This document shows positions 8,399 through 15,735 of a DNA stretch of 17,212 nt, one piece after another. The position numbers and the translations under genes were made by a program. The notes beneath the pieces are model-generated. The model searched no databases and had not been told where the DNA came from. It saw nothing but the letters and a program-made list of their open reading frames with translations. Each line of letters opens with the position of its first letter. Position 1 is the stretch's first letter. Source of the stretch: Crenotrichaceae bacterium (GTDB taxonomy: Bacteria > Pseudomonadota > Gammaproteobacteria > Methylococcales > DRLZ01); assembly GCA_011322755.1 (NCBI GenBank), contig DRLZ01000041.1:1-17212 (forward strand), read 5' to 3'.

Positions 8399-8520
8399 GA
8401 TGATTCGCATGTGTTGAAGAGATTGTGTGACATCATCCACAATGAAGTCAGCGATTAAGATATGTTGGTGGAAACCATCGAATATTTTTCTATGTTTTAT
8501 TCACAGGGTGAATCATCTCA
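8396..8520. repeat. 125-bp segment bounded by perfect 11-bp inverted repeats
   Basis: TGAGATGATTC at 8396-8406 is the exact reverse complement of GAATCATCTCA at 8510-8520. The left copy includes the stop codon of the rhamnosyltransferase-like gene; the right copy ends one base before the rplM-like relic. The layout resembles a short non-autonomous mobile element or its scar. No clear target-site duplication is visible and no transposase is encoded. The long loop makes a rho-independent terminator unlikely. Confidence 0.45.
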
Positions 8521-8521
8521 C

Positions 8522-8618
8522 AAGGTGTGAAGTAAAAAACCTGTAGTGCCAAGCCGGTAGAGGTTAAACGTGAGTGGTTTTGTATTTGATACCGAGGGAA
8601 AAACGTTTGGTCGAACGG
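8522..8618 (+). pseudogene. Decayed duplicate of the rplM ribosome-binding site and first codons
   Basis: This 97-bp stretch aligns with 15239-15335, the ribosome-binding site and first 28 codons of intact rplM, with about 89 of 98 alignment columns identical (7 substitutions, nearly all transitions, and two single-base indels). Exact shared blocks include AAGGTGTGAAGTA, AGTGCCAAGCCGG, AGAGGTTAAACGTGAGTGG and CCGAGGGAAAAACG. The start codon is destroyed (ATGAAAACC became AAAAACC) and a T inserted after the TGG-TTT codons shifts the frame, so it cannot make L13. Similarity stops abruptly at 8618. It is a genuine relic of rplM sequence, on the same strand as the functional gene and 6.7 kb away, on the far side of the sucrose cluster. 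Confidence 0.88.
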
Positions 8619-8727
8619 AACTTTGGAATCATCACGGTCATCAAAATATAAGCGCGGTGTTTTGCTCTGATTAGCCCTCACTGTAAGCTACAATTACAGA
8701 TTAGCCTGTAGTGGAAATAGGGAAATA
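8619..8727. other. Non-coding stretch after the rplM relic
   Basis: No gene is supported. A possible trace of the rplM 3' end is ATCACGGTCA near 8631-8640 followed by a GCTCTGATTAGC-like segment near 8664-8675; the intact rplM has ATCACGGTCA and GCTCGATTTATAGC at similar spacing near its stop. CTGTAA/TTACAG (8681-8686 and 8694-8699) is a small inverted repeat without a T tract, so no convincing terminator for the convergent flanking genes is visible. Confidence 0.3.
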
Positions 8728-10683
8728 TTATATTTTACTTAACCAATAGAAGTTGAAGCCAGGAATGACCAGAGCATGGTTGAAAATATCCGGGCTCTGT
8801 CCAGTGTATAAATCAACAAGCTGACTTTCCTCAATGACATTCCAGCTACTGATATCATCCAGATCCAGGTGTTGTGGCTCACTATCGAAATTGGCGACAA
8901 CGAGTACGCGCTCACTGGATTTGCTTACGTTATAGCGTTCGAAAGCAAACAAATGGGGATTTTTTACTTCGATGAGATCGCGATTGTTGTAGTCTGCGAA
9001 CACCTCAATCTCTTTACGCACTGCAATCATTCGTTTGAGTGCACTGAAAATCTCATACTCGACTGTTCCCGGTGTATTTCTGAGCTCCGCTTTTTCCCAA
9101 TCGATGGTTGGGCGATGCATCCAGCGTGTATCATCCTTTTTGTTTGGATCATCCAGGTACGACTCATTGTTGAGTGTGCCTATTTCGTCGCCATAATAGA
9201 GTAAGGGTAATCCGCCAAAAGAAAGAATCATGCTGTGTAAAAGCAGGATCATTTTAATGGCATTTTCAGTCGCAATAGGGTCTCCAGTTTCCAGGGCATA
9301 TTGCAAACCGACTAATGATGCCAGTGCTCCGGAAATACGCGCATCACCCGTTTTTTTATTTTCACCGAAAGGCCGACCGCGTGCATGAGAGTCATCAAAC
9401 TTTCCAGTGTAGTAGTCAATCAGAAATTTGCGGTGACTGTCGGGTTCATAATCGACCAGTTCGATGTCTCGATCATCAAAGCCCAGACCAATATCATCGT
9501 GACAGCGCGCATAATTTAACCAGGTGGCTCGCTCGAGTTTAACTGGCAGGCTTTTGATGCCTTGATTAAGAAGGTTGGTATTTTTGGTTGCGACTGCATC
9601 CCATAGCAATGCCATAAACGTGGCGTTATAGGCAATTTCACATTCCTTGGCGATGACGGCATCTTCACCGAAATATTTAATCACCTCCACAGGCGCAACG
9701 ATAGCTTCGGCAATAAACAACACACCCGGTGCTGTAACCTGACAACAATCTTTGAGCAATTGCAGAATTAAATGCGCTTCTCGCTCGTTTTGACAAACGC
9801 TGCCGATTTTCTTCCATAAAAAAGCCACTGCGTCCAGGCGTAAGATGTCTGCGCCTTGATTGGCCCAATAGAGGATGATATCCAGCATTTCGATGAACAC
9901 GGCAGGGTTGCTATAGTTCAGATCCCATTGATAATCATTGAAGACTGTCATTACCCAACGACCCATTTCCTCATCCCAGGTAAAATTACCTGGTGATGTT
10001 TCAGGGAAAACTTCAGGCATGTTTTGCTCAAACTTATCCGGTACGTTGCGGGTCTTAAACGTGTAGTAATAGTCCTGATAAGTCGTATCGCCAGCGCGTG
10101 CTTTTTGCGCCCATTGATGTTGATCTGAGGTGTGATTCAGTACAACATCCAGCACGAGCAGGATGTCGCGATCATGCATTTCATTCGACAATTTCTTCAA
10201 GTCTTGCAGGTTGCCTACGCGTGAATCAATCTCCCGAAAATCACTGACAGCATAACCGCCATCACTCATTTCCTCCGGGCAACGCATGACAGGCATAATA
10301 TGAACCAGATTGACACCTAACTCTTGAAAATAACTCAAGCGTTCACGCATCCCTTTCAGGTCGCCAGCAAAACCGTTGCTATAGAGCGCCATGCCAACCC
10401 ATTGTTGACTTAGAAACCAGTTGTAGTCCTTTTCTCTTGCTATATCGAGTTGCTTGAGCTTGTCTGGACGATTGATATACTGCCGTGCCATTGTTTCTAC
10501 AAGATTTTGTGCCTGTTGTTCAAAATCATCCCGATGTCCGTAGAGTCGGTGGAATAACAAGTGCATGCCATAGAAGTTTGCGCCAAGACGCGTATAAAAG
10601 TGACGTAAGTCCTGCTCACTAATCTCTGTTTTTAAATTATTGAGAATGTCATTCAGAAGTGTATGTGAAACCTGTTCGTACAT
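8728..10683 (-). CDS. ams: Amylosucrase (GH13 family)
   Basis: A 651-residue glucansucrase of GH13 subfamily 4, close to the 636 residues of the Neisseria polysaccharea enzyme. It cleaves sucrose, transfers the glucosyl unit to an alpha-1,4-glucan (or to water) and releases fructose, acting in the cytoplasm. The helical N-terminal domain (to about 90) precedes the (beta/alpha)8 barrel. Conserved regions are DVVLNH at 179-184, LRLDAVAF at 281-288 with nucleophile D284, IAEAIV at 324-329 with acid/base E326, and CHDDIG at 394-399 with H395 and D396. The CHDDIG and EAIV contexts are those of amylosucrases rather than ordinary amylases. A weak AGGAAAC lies about 6 bases before the ATG. It is the last gene of the sucrose cluster, but 410 bp separate it from fruK, so it may have its own promoter. 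Confidence 0.92.
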   Translation of the reverse strand: MYEQVSHTLLNDILNNLKTEISEQDLRHFYTRLGANFYGMHLLFHRLYGHRDDFEQQAQNLVETMARQYINRPDKLKQLDIAREKDYNWFLSQQWVGMALYSNGFAGDLKGMRERLSYFQELGVNLVHIMPVMRCPEEMSDGGYAVSDFREIDSRVGNLQDLKKLSNEMHDRDILLVLDVVLNHTSDQHQWAQKARAGDTTYQDYYYTFKTRNVPDKFEQNMPEVFPETSPGNFTWDEEMGRWVMTVFNDYQWDLNYSNPAVFIEMLDIILYWANQGADILRLDAVAFLWKKIGSVCQNEREAHLILQLLKDCCQVTAPGVLFIAEAIVAPVEVIKYFGEDAVIAKECEIAYNATFMALLWDAVATKNTNLLNQGIKSLPVKLERATWLNYARCHDDIGLGFDDRDIELVDYEPDSHRKFLIDYYTGKFDDSHARGRPFGENKKTGDARISGALASLVGLQYALETGDPIATENAIKMILLLHSMILSFGGLPLLYYGDEIGTLNNESYLDDPNKKDDTRWMHRPTIDWEKAELRNTPGTVEYEIFSALKRMIAVRKEIEVFADYNNRDLIEVKNPHLFAFERYNVSKSSERVLVVANFDSEPQHLDLDDISSWNVIEESQLVDLYTGQSPDIFNHALVIPGFNFYWLSKI

Positions 10684-11093
10684 GGTTTGTTTCCTAAACA
10701 GAGGTTTTATGAGTGAAAGGCGTTGAATTCAGGATTGATGGGTAAGTTAGAATCTTGTTCCCACGCAAAGCATTACTACTATTCCTAAGAGACTTTTCCC
10801 GTAGAGTGTCTCCTATGCACCAATTAATAATAGTTGAGGTGCTGCTTATTGGTGCATGGAATGTGTACTCTACAATTTTTCTGGTTTCGTGGGGATTGAT
10901 ACAGGATCGTCCCGTGACGATGGAGCGTTACACACTGCGTTCCCACGGAGACTGTGCGAGAAAAACAAGTACAGCAATAATATTGAATCATCAGAACCAA
11001 ATTGTTGAAGTGTTTGTTTGAATTATTGTCGATCTTCTGGGTTGTGGCGACAGAGTTGATTCAATGCCAGTTACATACGTTAGTTCATGCACC
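10684..11093. other. 410-bp intergenic spacer between fruK and ams with repeat-like content
   Basis: No gene is supported. An 88-codon plus-strand frame at 10755-11021 overlies an obvious inverted repeat and lacks protein-like features. GTTCCCACG occurs twice in the same orientation (10757-10765 and 10939-10947), with related CGTGGGGA at 10888-10895. These resemble decayed members of the interspersed GTTCCCACGC repeats common in gammaproteobacterial intergenic DNA. That resemblance is from memory. Confidence 0.5.
10801..10873. repeat. 73-bp interrupted palindrome
   Basis: GTAGAGT (10801-10807) pairs with ACTCTAC (10867-10873), and inside it TGCACCAAT (10816-10824) pairs perfectly with ATTGGTGCA (10848-10856). 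The spacers between the two stem blocks are 8 and 10 bases, so the RNA could form a two-part hairpin with a 23-base loop. No T tract follows on either strand, arguing against a terminator. It may be a repeat-element core or an RNA-processing site in the fruK-ams spacer. Confidence 0.55.
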
Positions 11094-11969
11094 CTAATCA
11101 ATAAAATTCTGATAAAAAGCGGGATCTGTTGACGTTGCTCCACGTAACCCAATCACTTGACTGGCAAATTGTTGTGCAACCATTAATATATCTGCAACAG
11201 ACCAGCCTGACATTAATCCATGAATAAAAATTGCACTGAAAGCATCACCAGCCCCGACGGTATCGACGATGGTTTTGACAGGTTCCGGAGTCACTGAGTG
11301 AAACTCACCATCGCCACTGAGTACCAGCGCGCCTTCCTCTCCTCGGGTGACAATTAATTGTTTCAAACCAAATCGAGACTGTATTTCTATCATTGCTTGC
11401 TTGAGAGTCGCCGAGCTAAAACCCAGTTGTTGCAGTTCATCCTGATTCAGTTTGGCCCAGCTCGCCTGTTCCATCCATTGATATACATCATCTGTTTTCC
11501 ACCACGGTGAACGCAAATTAACATCCAAAAAAGTCGATAAGTCTGGCTGTTTTGCAAGCTGCATGAAAGCCTCGCGGGAAACTGTTTGACGTAATCCTAA
11601 TGTACCGTGGTATAGAATACTGCTTGTGGTTTTGGTATTGAGAGCCCCTGCATTGATAAAATCATAGGCACAATCCGATGTAATTGTATAATCGGGTTCT
11701 CCATCAATTACCTTGACTTCAACTTGCCCAGTCGGATGCATGGAGTCAATCTGTACACTGGTGGTATCCATACCCCAGTCACGCATAGCCGCCAGGATTT
11801 GCTTGCCTGATTTGTCATCGCCAACGCTTGAAATAAAAGCAGGCTGGTTTCCGAGCGCTTGTAAATGCCAGGCAACATTAAACGGTGCGCCTCCTAAAAT
11901 TTGTTCGCCTGTCGGAAAGCAATCGAATAATACTTCTCCGAAAACCAATACCTGTGTTAAATCACTCAT
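11094..11969 (-). CDS. fruK: Fructokinase, PfkB/ribokinase family
   Basis: A 291-residue PfkB-family sugar kinase. In this context it phosphorylates fructose released by amylosucrase to fructose 6-phosphate, returning it to sucrose-phosphate synthase or glycolysis. The N-terminal GEVLFDCFPTG (11-21) and GGAPFNVAWHLQALG (26-40) match family signature 1. Signature 2, DTVGAGDAFSAIFIHG (236-251), carries the anion hole and catalytic base D242. TRGEEGA at 208-214 is the usual ATP-site strand. The frame extends upstream to 12023 and would overlap spp. The ATG at 11969 is preferred because it sits 17 bp after the spp stop, has a GGTGA box at suitable distance and begins directly before the first beta strand. 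Fructose specificity is inferred from the neighbours and the GEVLFDCFP motif. Confidence 0.87.
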   Translation of the reverse strand: MSDLTQVLVFGEVLFDCFPTGEQILGGAPFNVAWHLQALGNQPAFISSVGDDKSGKQILAAMRDWGMDTTSVQIDSMHPTGQVEVKVIDGEPDYTITSDCAYDFINAGALNTKTTSSILYHGTLGLRQTVSREAFMQLAKQPDLSTFLDVNLRSPWWKTDDVYQWMEQASWAKLNQDELQQLGFSSATLKQAMIEIQSRFGLKQLIVTRGEEGALVLSGDGEFHSVTPEPVKTIVDTVGAGDAFSAIFIHGLMSGWSVADILMVAQQFASQVIGLRGATSTDPAFYQNFID

Positions 11970-11986
11970 GATTAACCGTTCACCAG

Positions 11987-12826
11987 TTACAATTTGTCGC
12001 GAAAATTCGGGGCGAAATGCCATACACCTTCGAGCACCCCTGCTGAATAATTACCATTCATATTTAGCCCTGTTTCAGTAGCAAGAAACAGCGCATCGGC
12101 ATAACCATTGTTCTCTGCTAGTTGTTGAGCAGCCTGTTTTATTTCATCACTGGCATTGGCGACCAGTACCGAGGCAACAGAACTGCCCAGTACGGGTAAA
12201 TCATTGCCGCTATCGCCTGCGAATATGACCTCATTGTGTCGATAACCCAAGTGTTGTTGTAGAAACTCAATGGCATGCAGTTTGGTTGCATTGCGTGGCA
12301 GTACATCTAATAGACCGATGTCGTTTGGCTCATCAATACTCCAGATCAAGCTGGCGTCAATATCCTTTGCTTTTAGGCGTTTTTCCATTTGTTCAATGAC
12401 ACTGTTTTGGTCAACGTGTAATGGCAAATAGTAACTTAGCTTGTGGGTGTTTTGCTTGCTGGGTTCTTGCAGCGAAAGATGTGGAACATCATTGAGTAAG
12501 TGTTGTAGTTGCTGATGATTGTTGCCATTCCAGTCGTTATCAATATGTTTCTCCCAGCTCTCCAGCTCAAGCCAGTTGTTTTCCACAATCTGATAAATTT
12601 TGCTGCCCACATCAGTAATGGCAAAGGCTGGTTCTGGTAACTGATAGTCTGTTATTGCCTGTTTTACCAGTTGTTGATGACGACCAGTAACATAGGCCAA
12701 TGTGACTTCCGGTTGCTTGCAAAAATCGGAAAAACGCGGTCGTGCCTGAGGATGTTCCGGTTGTTCGCCATTGGGGATCACAGTCCGATCCATGTCGGTA
12801 CATAATAATAATCGATGTTCAGTCAT
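11987..12826 (-). CDS. spp: Sucrose-phosphate phosphatase (HAD superfamily)
   Basis: A 279-residue HAD phosphatase that removes phosphate from sucrose 6-phosphate, the irreversible last step of sucrose synthesis. All catalytic motifs are intact: CTDMDRT at 9-15 with nucleophile D11 and acid/base D13, VTGRH at 46-50, K182 in the PRNATKLHA segment, and GDSGND at 204-209 with metal ligands D205 and D209. The cap domain (about 95-170) includes HKLSYYLP, matching sucrose-phosphatase rather than other Cof-type HADs. The open frame reaches back to 12964, but the ATG at 12826 places motif I at the normal distance from the N-terminus. It overlaps the end of sps by 8 bp, so translation is probably coupled; no strong Shine-Dalgarno is seen. 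Confidence 0.9.
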   Translation of the reverse strand: MTEHRLLLCTDMDRTVIPNGEQPEHPQARPRFSDFCKQPEVTLAYVTGRHQQLVKQAITDYQLPEPAFAITDVGSKIYQIVENNWLELESWEKHIDNDWNGNNHQQLQHLLNDVPHLSLQEPSKQNTHKLSYYLPLHVDQNSVIEQMEKRLKAKDIDASLIWSIDEPNDIGLLDVLPRNATKLHAIEFLQQHLGYRHNEVIFAGDSGNDLPVLGSSVASVLVANASDEIKQAAQQLAENNGYADALFLATETGLNMNGNYSAGVLEGVWHFAPNFRDKL

Positions 12827-14984
12827 TGGATTGGTCTGTTTCTTTGGGATCTTTGCAAGTGTCAAAAAAATCGTAGTAGCCGAGCGCTTCCAGAATACCT
12901 TCGGCAAATGGTTTTTTGGAAAAATAAATACGCTCGACATCCACCAGTTGTGATAGTTCTTCATGATGGCGGTTAGCTACGACCGCCGCCAGTGTGTTAC
13001 CACGAATCATATCTTCATCCGCACCAGAGCCTCCCGCTACAAAAATACGTTTTAATGGTATTTGCCATCGATCTGCCACATAGCGAAGTGCCAGACCTTT
13101 CGATGCTCGTATTGGCAAAATGTCCAGAAATTGCCCAAAAGCCATTTGTACATTCACCGCTTGTTCTTCACTATGCAGTAAACTCTTAATTGCTTCGATA
13201 TCAGCAATATCAGGATCAATGTAGTAACTTAGTTTGAAGCGACTCTGGTGTGACCTGGGTTGTTTTTTTAGCCCGGGGAAACCCTCTAATAGCTTTCTGA
13301 TTTTATGTGGCGTCCAGTGATAATCAATGTGTTTCGACCAGGCAACATCGACGGCCAGTTTTGGTGCATAATAAATTTCGGTACCTCCACTGGTGATCAA
13401 AATATCCGGTTCTGGTATCTTATGCTTCTTCATGAGTTTCAAGGCCACATCAAGTCGACGTCCGGTGGCAATTGCAAACTTGGCAATTTTGCGATGTTGA
13501 CGTAATACACGGCTTAGTTGAGGTAACGCCTCAGTATCGCCGAGCAGGTTTTGATCCAGATCACTCACGATTGCTCGGTCACGATGCACCTCAGGACGAC
13601 GCTGAACCGGCTCGCGTATTAACTGTTCAGAGCGCTCAACAATGGGGCGAATTAATTGCAGATAACGCTGGGCATGACCATCCCAAGTGTAATGTTCGCG
13701 TACACCTTGCAAGCCTTGCTCGACACAGCGTTGCCAGAGTTTTTTATCAGACAGCAGTTTTAGCAAGGCATCGGTAATGGACTGTGGTTCCAATGCATCG
13801 ATTAAAAAGCCATTCTTGCAGTTGCCAATGATATCGCGTGGTCCGCCATCTTCTGTAGCAACAATCGGCAGTCCAGAAGCAGCAGCCTCAATCAATGTCA
13901 AACCAAATGGTTCAGTCAATGCCGGATTTACAAATACGCCGCCGGATGCAGCTGCAATCGCGTAAAAAAGTGGGACTTGGTCGCGCTGATGGTGTTTTGG
14001 TAGCGCCACTTTGCTGTAGATATCGTAACGATCAATTGCCACCAGCAGCTCATGAAAAACTTCCTGGGCACCATCATCCAATTCATCAATATCATCACGA
14101 TTTCCAGCAACAATAACTAGGTTGGCAAGGTCTTGTAACTCTACTGATTGCCCGTAAGCTTCCACCAGCATCACGATATTTTTACGTTTATCGGGTCGCG
14201 ATAACGCCAGGATAATTGGCTTGTCTGGCTCTTTTAAGTGACGGGTAATATCACCAAACAACGGAGTGTTCAACTCATCGCCAGTGGCAGGGGTAAAGCG
14301 TGTCAGATCAGTGCCTGGCGGCACCACACGCATTTGCTCGGGTTGATAAAAATCATACAGCTCGTATTGTTCTTCAATCTCCTGATGGGTGCTGGTAATA
14401 ACGCGTTCTGCCGTTGATAAAACCAATTCCTCAGCCTCAATACGTCGCGCCATATTGTAGCGTTTTTCTATCTCATCATGAGAAAGTCCGCTCGCCAATA
14501 AGCGATGACGTTTGACGCGTCCAAGAGAATGGCCGGTATGAATTAATGGCACACCGAGCAAGTTGGACAAATGCGCTCCAACATAACCACCATCGGCATA
14601 GTGGCTGTGGATGATGTCGGGCAAAGAATTATTCTCTCTAAAAAAGCGGGCAACATTATCGGCAAAGCCGTCCAGATGATCCCATAATTGTTCCTTGGCA
14701 ATATACTCATCCGGGTCAGTATTGATACGTACAATACGCAGATTGTCAGAGAGGGTTTCAATCGGTTCAGCATAGTCTTCCGCAACGGTATCATCAACTA
14801 CGCGCAAGGTAATCAAATCAACCTGCGCGACACCAGGTTGTTTAGCCAGTGCCTGGGCCAGCTCAAGCACATAAAGAATTTGTCCGCCGGTGTCAGCATC
14901 GCGCCCCAATTCCAGATTCGTACCACGGATTAAACCGTGAATACTGAGCAAGGCAATATACAAATTACTCGTATCATTCGTCAT
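12819..14984 (-). CDS. sps: Sucrose-phosphate synthase, two-domain (GT4 plus SPP-like HAD)
   Basis: A 721-residue cytoplasmic enzyme that makes sucrose 6-phosphate from UDP-glucose and fructose 6-phosphate. The GT-B glucosyltransferase part (about 1-460) shows GRDADTGGQILYV at 27-39, HTGHSLGR at 149-156, SRPDKRKNI at 262-270 and the EX7E motif with E358 and E366 in LTEPFGLTLIEAAASGLP. The C-terminal part (about 470-705) is a sucrose-phosphatase-like HAD domain with altered catalytic motifs: DLDQN at 475-479 where DxDxT is usual, and GGSGAD at 651-656 where GDSGND is usual. It is therefore probably inactive as a phosphatase, which fits the separate spp gene overlapping its end by 8 bp. It is first in the minus-strand sucrose cluster; its promoter should lie in 14985-15180, divergent from rplM. 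Confidence 0.92.
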   Translation of the reverse strand: MTNDTSNLYIALLSIHGLIRGTNLELGRDADTGGQILYVLELAQALAKQPGVAQVDLITLRVVDDTVAEDYAEPIETLSDNLRIVRINTDPDEYIAKEQLWDHLDGFADNVARFFRENNSLPDIIHSHYADGGYVGAHLSNLLGVPLIHTGHSLGRVKRHRLLASGLSHDEIEKRYNMARRIEAEELVLSTAERVITSTHQEIEEQYELYDFYQPEQMRVVPPGTDLTRFTPATGDELNTPLFGDITRHLKEPDKPIILALSRPDKRKNIVMLVEAYGQSVELQDLANLVIVAGNRDDIDELDDGAQEVFHELLVAIDRYDIYSKVALPKHHQRDQVPLFYAIAAASGGVFVNPALTEPFGLTLIEAAASGLPIVATEDGGPRDIIGNCKNGFLIDALEPQSITDALLKLLSDKKLWQRCVEQGLQGVREHYTWDGHAQRYLQLIRPIVERSEQLIREPVQRRPEVHRDRAIVSDLDQNLLGDTEALPQLSRVLRQHRKIAKFAIATGRRLDVALKLMKKHKIPEPDILITSGGTEIYYAPKLAVDVAWSKHIDYHWTPHKIRKLLEGFPGLKKQPRSHQSRFKLSYYIDPDIADIEAIKSLLHSEEQAVNVQMAFGQFLDILPIRASKGLALRYVADRWQIPLKRIFVAGGSGADEDMIRGNTLAAVVANRHHEELSQLVDVERIYFSKKPFAEGILEALGYYDFFDTCKDPKETDQSND

Positions 14985-15180
14985 TAGAGTATTTTCTTCA
15001 TTATTGTGTTTGTTCTTGGAGACTGAAGGAAATTCTGTTATCGGCTGAATTCGATATAACGATCAATCAAAAATACAGCCAGATATGTCAATCATACAGT
15101 ATTCACTGTTTCTTAACGTTTGATGTTGGAATCACTGTCCTTGATTTTAGGCTCATTTCATATCGGACAAGGCTACGTCT
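14985..15180. promoter_or_regulatory. Divergent intergenic region upstream of sps and rplM
   Basis: AT-rich non-coding DNA between oppositely oriented sps and rplM. It should carry the sps promoter. A TTGACA hexamer is present on the minus strand at 15086-15091 but has no matching -10 at normal spacing, so I cannot place the sps start point. No clear osmoregulatory operator is recognisable. Confidence 0.4.
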
Positions 15181-15208
15181 TTGCGTAATCAATGACATCA
15201 TGTATAAT
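15181..15208 (+). promoter_or_regulatory. Putative sigma-70 promoter of rplM-rpsI
   Basis: A perfect TATAAT at 15203-15208 is preceded, 16 bp upstream, by TTGCGT at 15181-15186 as a partial -35 match. The predicted start near 15215 gives a leader of about 35 nt before the rplM ATG. This short leader contains the ribosome-binding site AAGGTG at 15239-15244. Confidence 0.6.
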
Positions 15209-15250
15209 GATCTGCTGTTCTATTTATGATGATTATTTAAGGTGTGAAGT

Positions 15251-15679
15251 ATGAAAACCTATAGTGCCAAGCCGGCAGAGGTTAAACGTGAGTGGTTTGT
15301 AATTGATGCCGAGGGAAAAACGCTTGGTCGAATGGCTACAGAGATTGCTCGACGTTTACGTGGCAAACATAAGCCAGAGTACACTCCGCATGTTGACACA
15401 GGTGACTATATTATTGTTGTCAATGCAGAAAAAATTCACGTAACCGGGAATAAAGAAAAAGATAAAATGTACTATCGTCATACAGGTTATGTTGGTAATT
15501 TAAAACAGATTTCTTTGGGAGATTTACGCAAGCGGCACCCCGAGCGGATTATTGAAAATGCAGTCAGGGGGATGCTTCCAAAAAATCCACTTGGGCGTGA
15601 TATGTATCGTAAATTAAGGGTCTATACTGGGCCCGATCACGGTCACCAGGCACAACAACCTACACAGCTCGATTTATAG
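15251..15679 (+). CDS. rplM: 50S ribosomal protein L13
   Basis: Full-length L13, 142 residues, the usual bacterial size. It binds 23S rRNA early in large-subunit assembly; in Escherichia coli L13 also represses its own rplM-rpsI mRNA. Recognisable segments include REWFVIDAEGKTLGR (14-28), RRLRGKHKPEYTPH (34-47), TGDYIIVVNA (50-59) and the MLPKNPLGRDMYRKLRVY stretch near 108-125. The tail GHQAQQPTQLDL is a normal gammaproteobacterial ending. AAGGTG lies 6 bases before the ATG. rpsI follows 56 bp downstream as usual. A second, decayed copy of its first 97 bp, ribosome-binding site included, lies at 8522-8618. Confidence 0.98.
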   Translation: MKTYSAKPAEVKREWFVIDAEGKTLGRMATEIARRLRGKHKPEYTPHVDTGDYIIVVNAEKIHVTGNKEKDKMYYRHTGYVGNLKQISLGDLRKRHPERIIENAVRGMLPKNPLGRDMYRKLRVYTGPDHGHQAQQPTQLDL

Positions 15680-15735
15680 CAGTTTCAGATTAATTTAAGT
15701 CGTTATTTTTCAGATACGGGATACGTTCATAAACT

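Noticed and set aside
8428..8445. TGACATCAT...AATGA match to the rplM promoter region (15 of 18 bases)
   Set aside because: Its distance to the relic is 48 bp longer than in the intact locus and the -10 is not conserved (CACAAT). It lies inside the inverted-repeat segment, so it may be chance.
8499..8513. ATTCAC-AGG-GTGAAT hairpin considered as a terminator between convergent genes
   Set aside because: The stem is short and has no T tract on the 3' side of either strand.
10755..11021. 88-codon plus-strand open frame between fruK and ams
   Set aside because: It translates an inverted repeat and repeat-like DNA, starts without a ribosome-binding site, and opposes the operon.
15086..15091. TTGACA on the minus strand as the -35 box of sps
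   Set aside because: At 16-18 bp spacing the sequence reads like GATTGA, with no resemblance to TATAAT.
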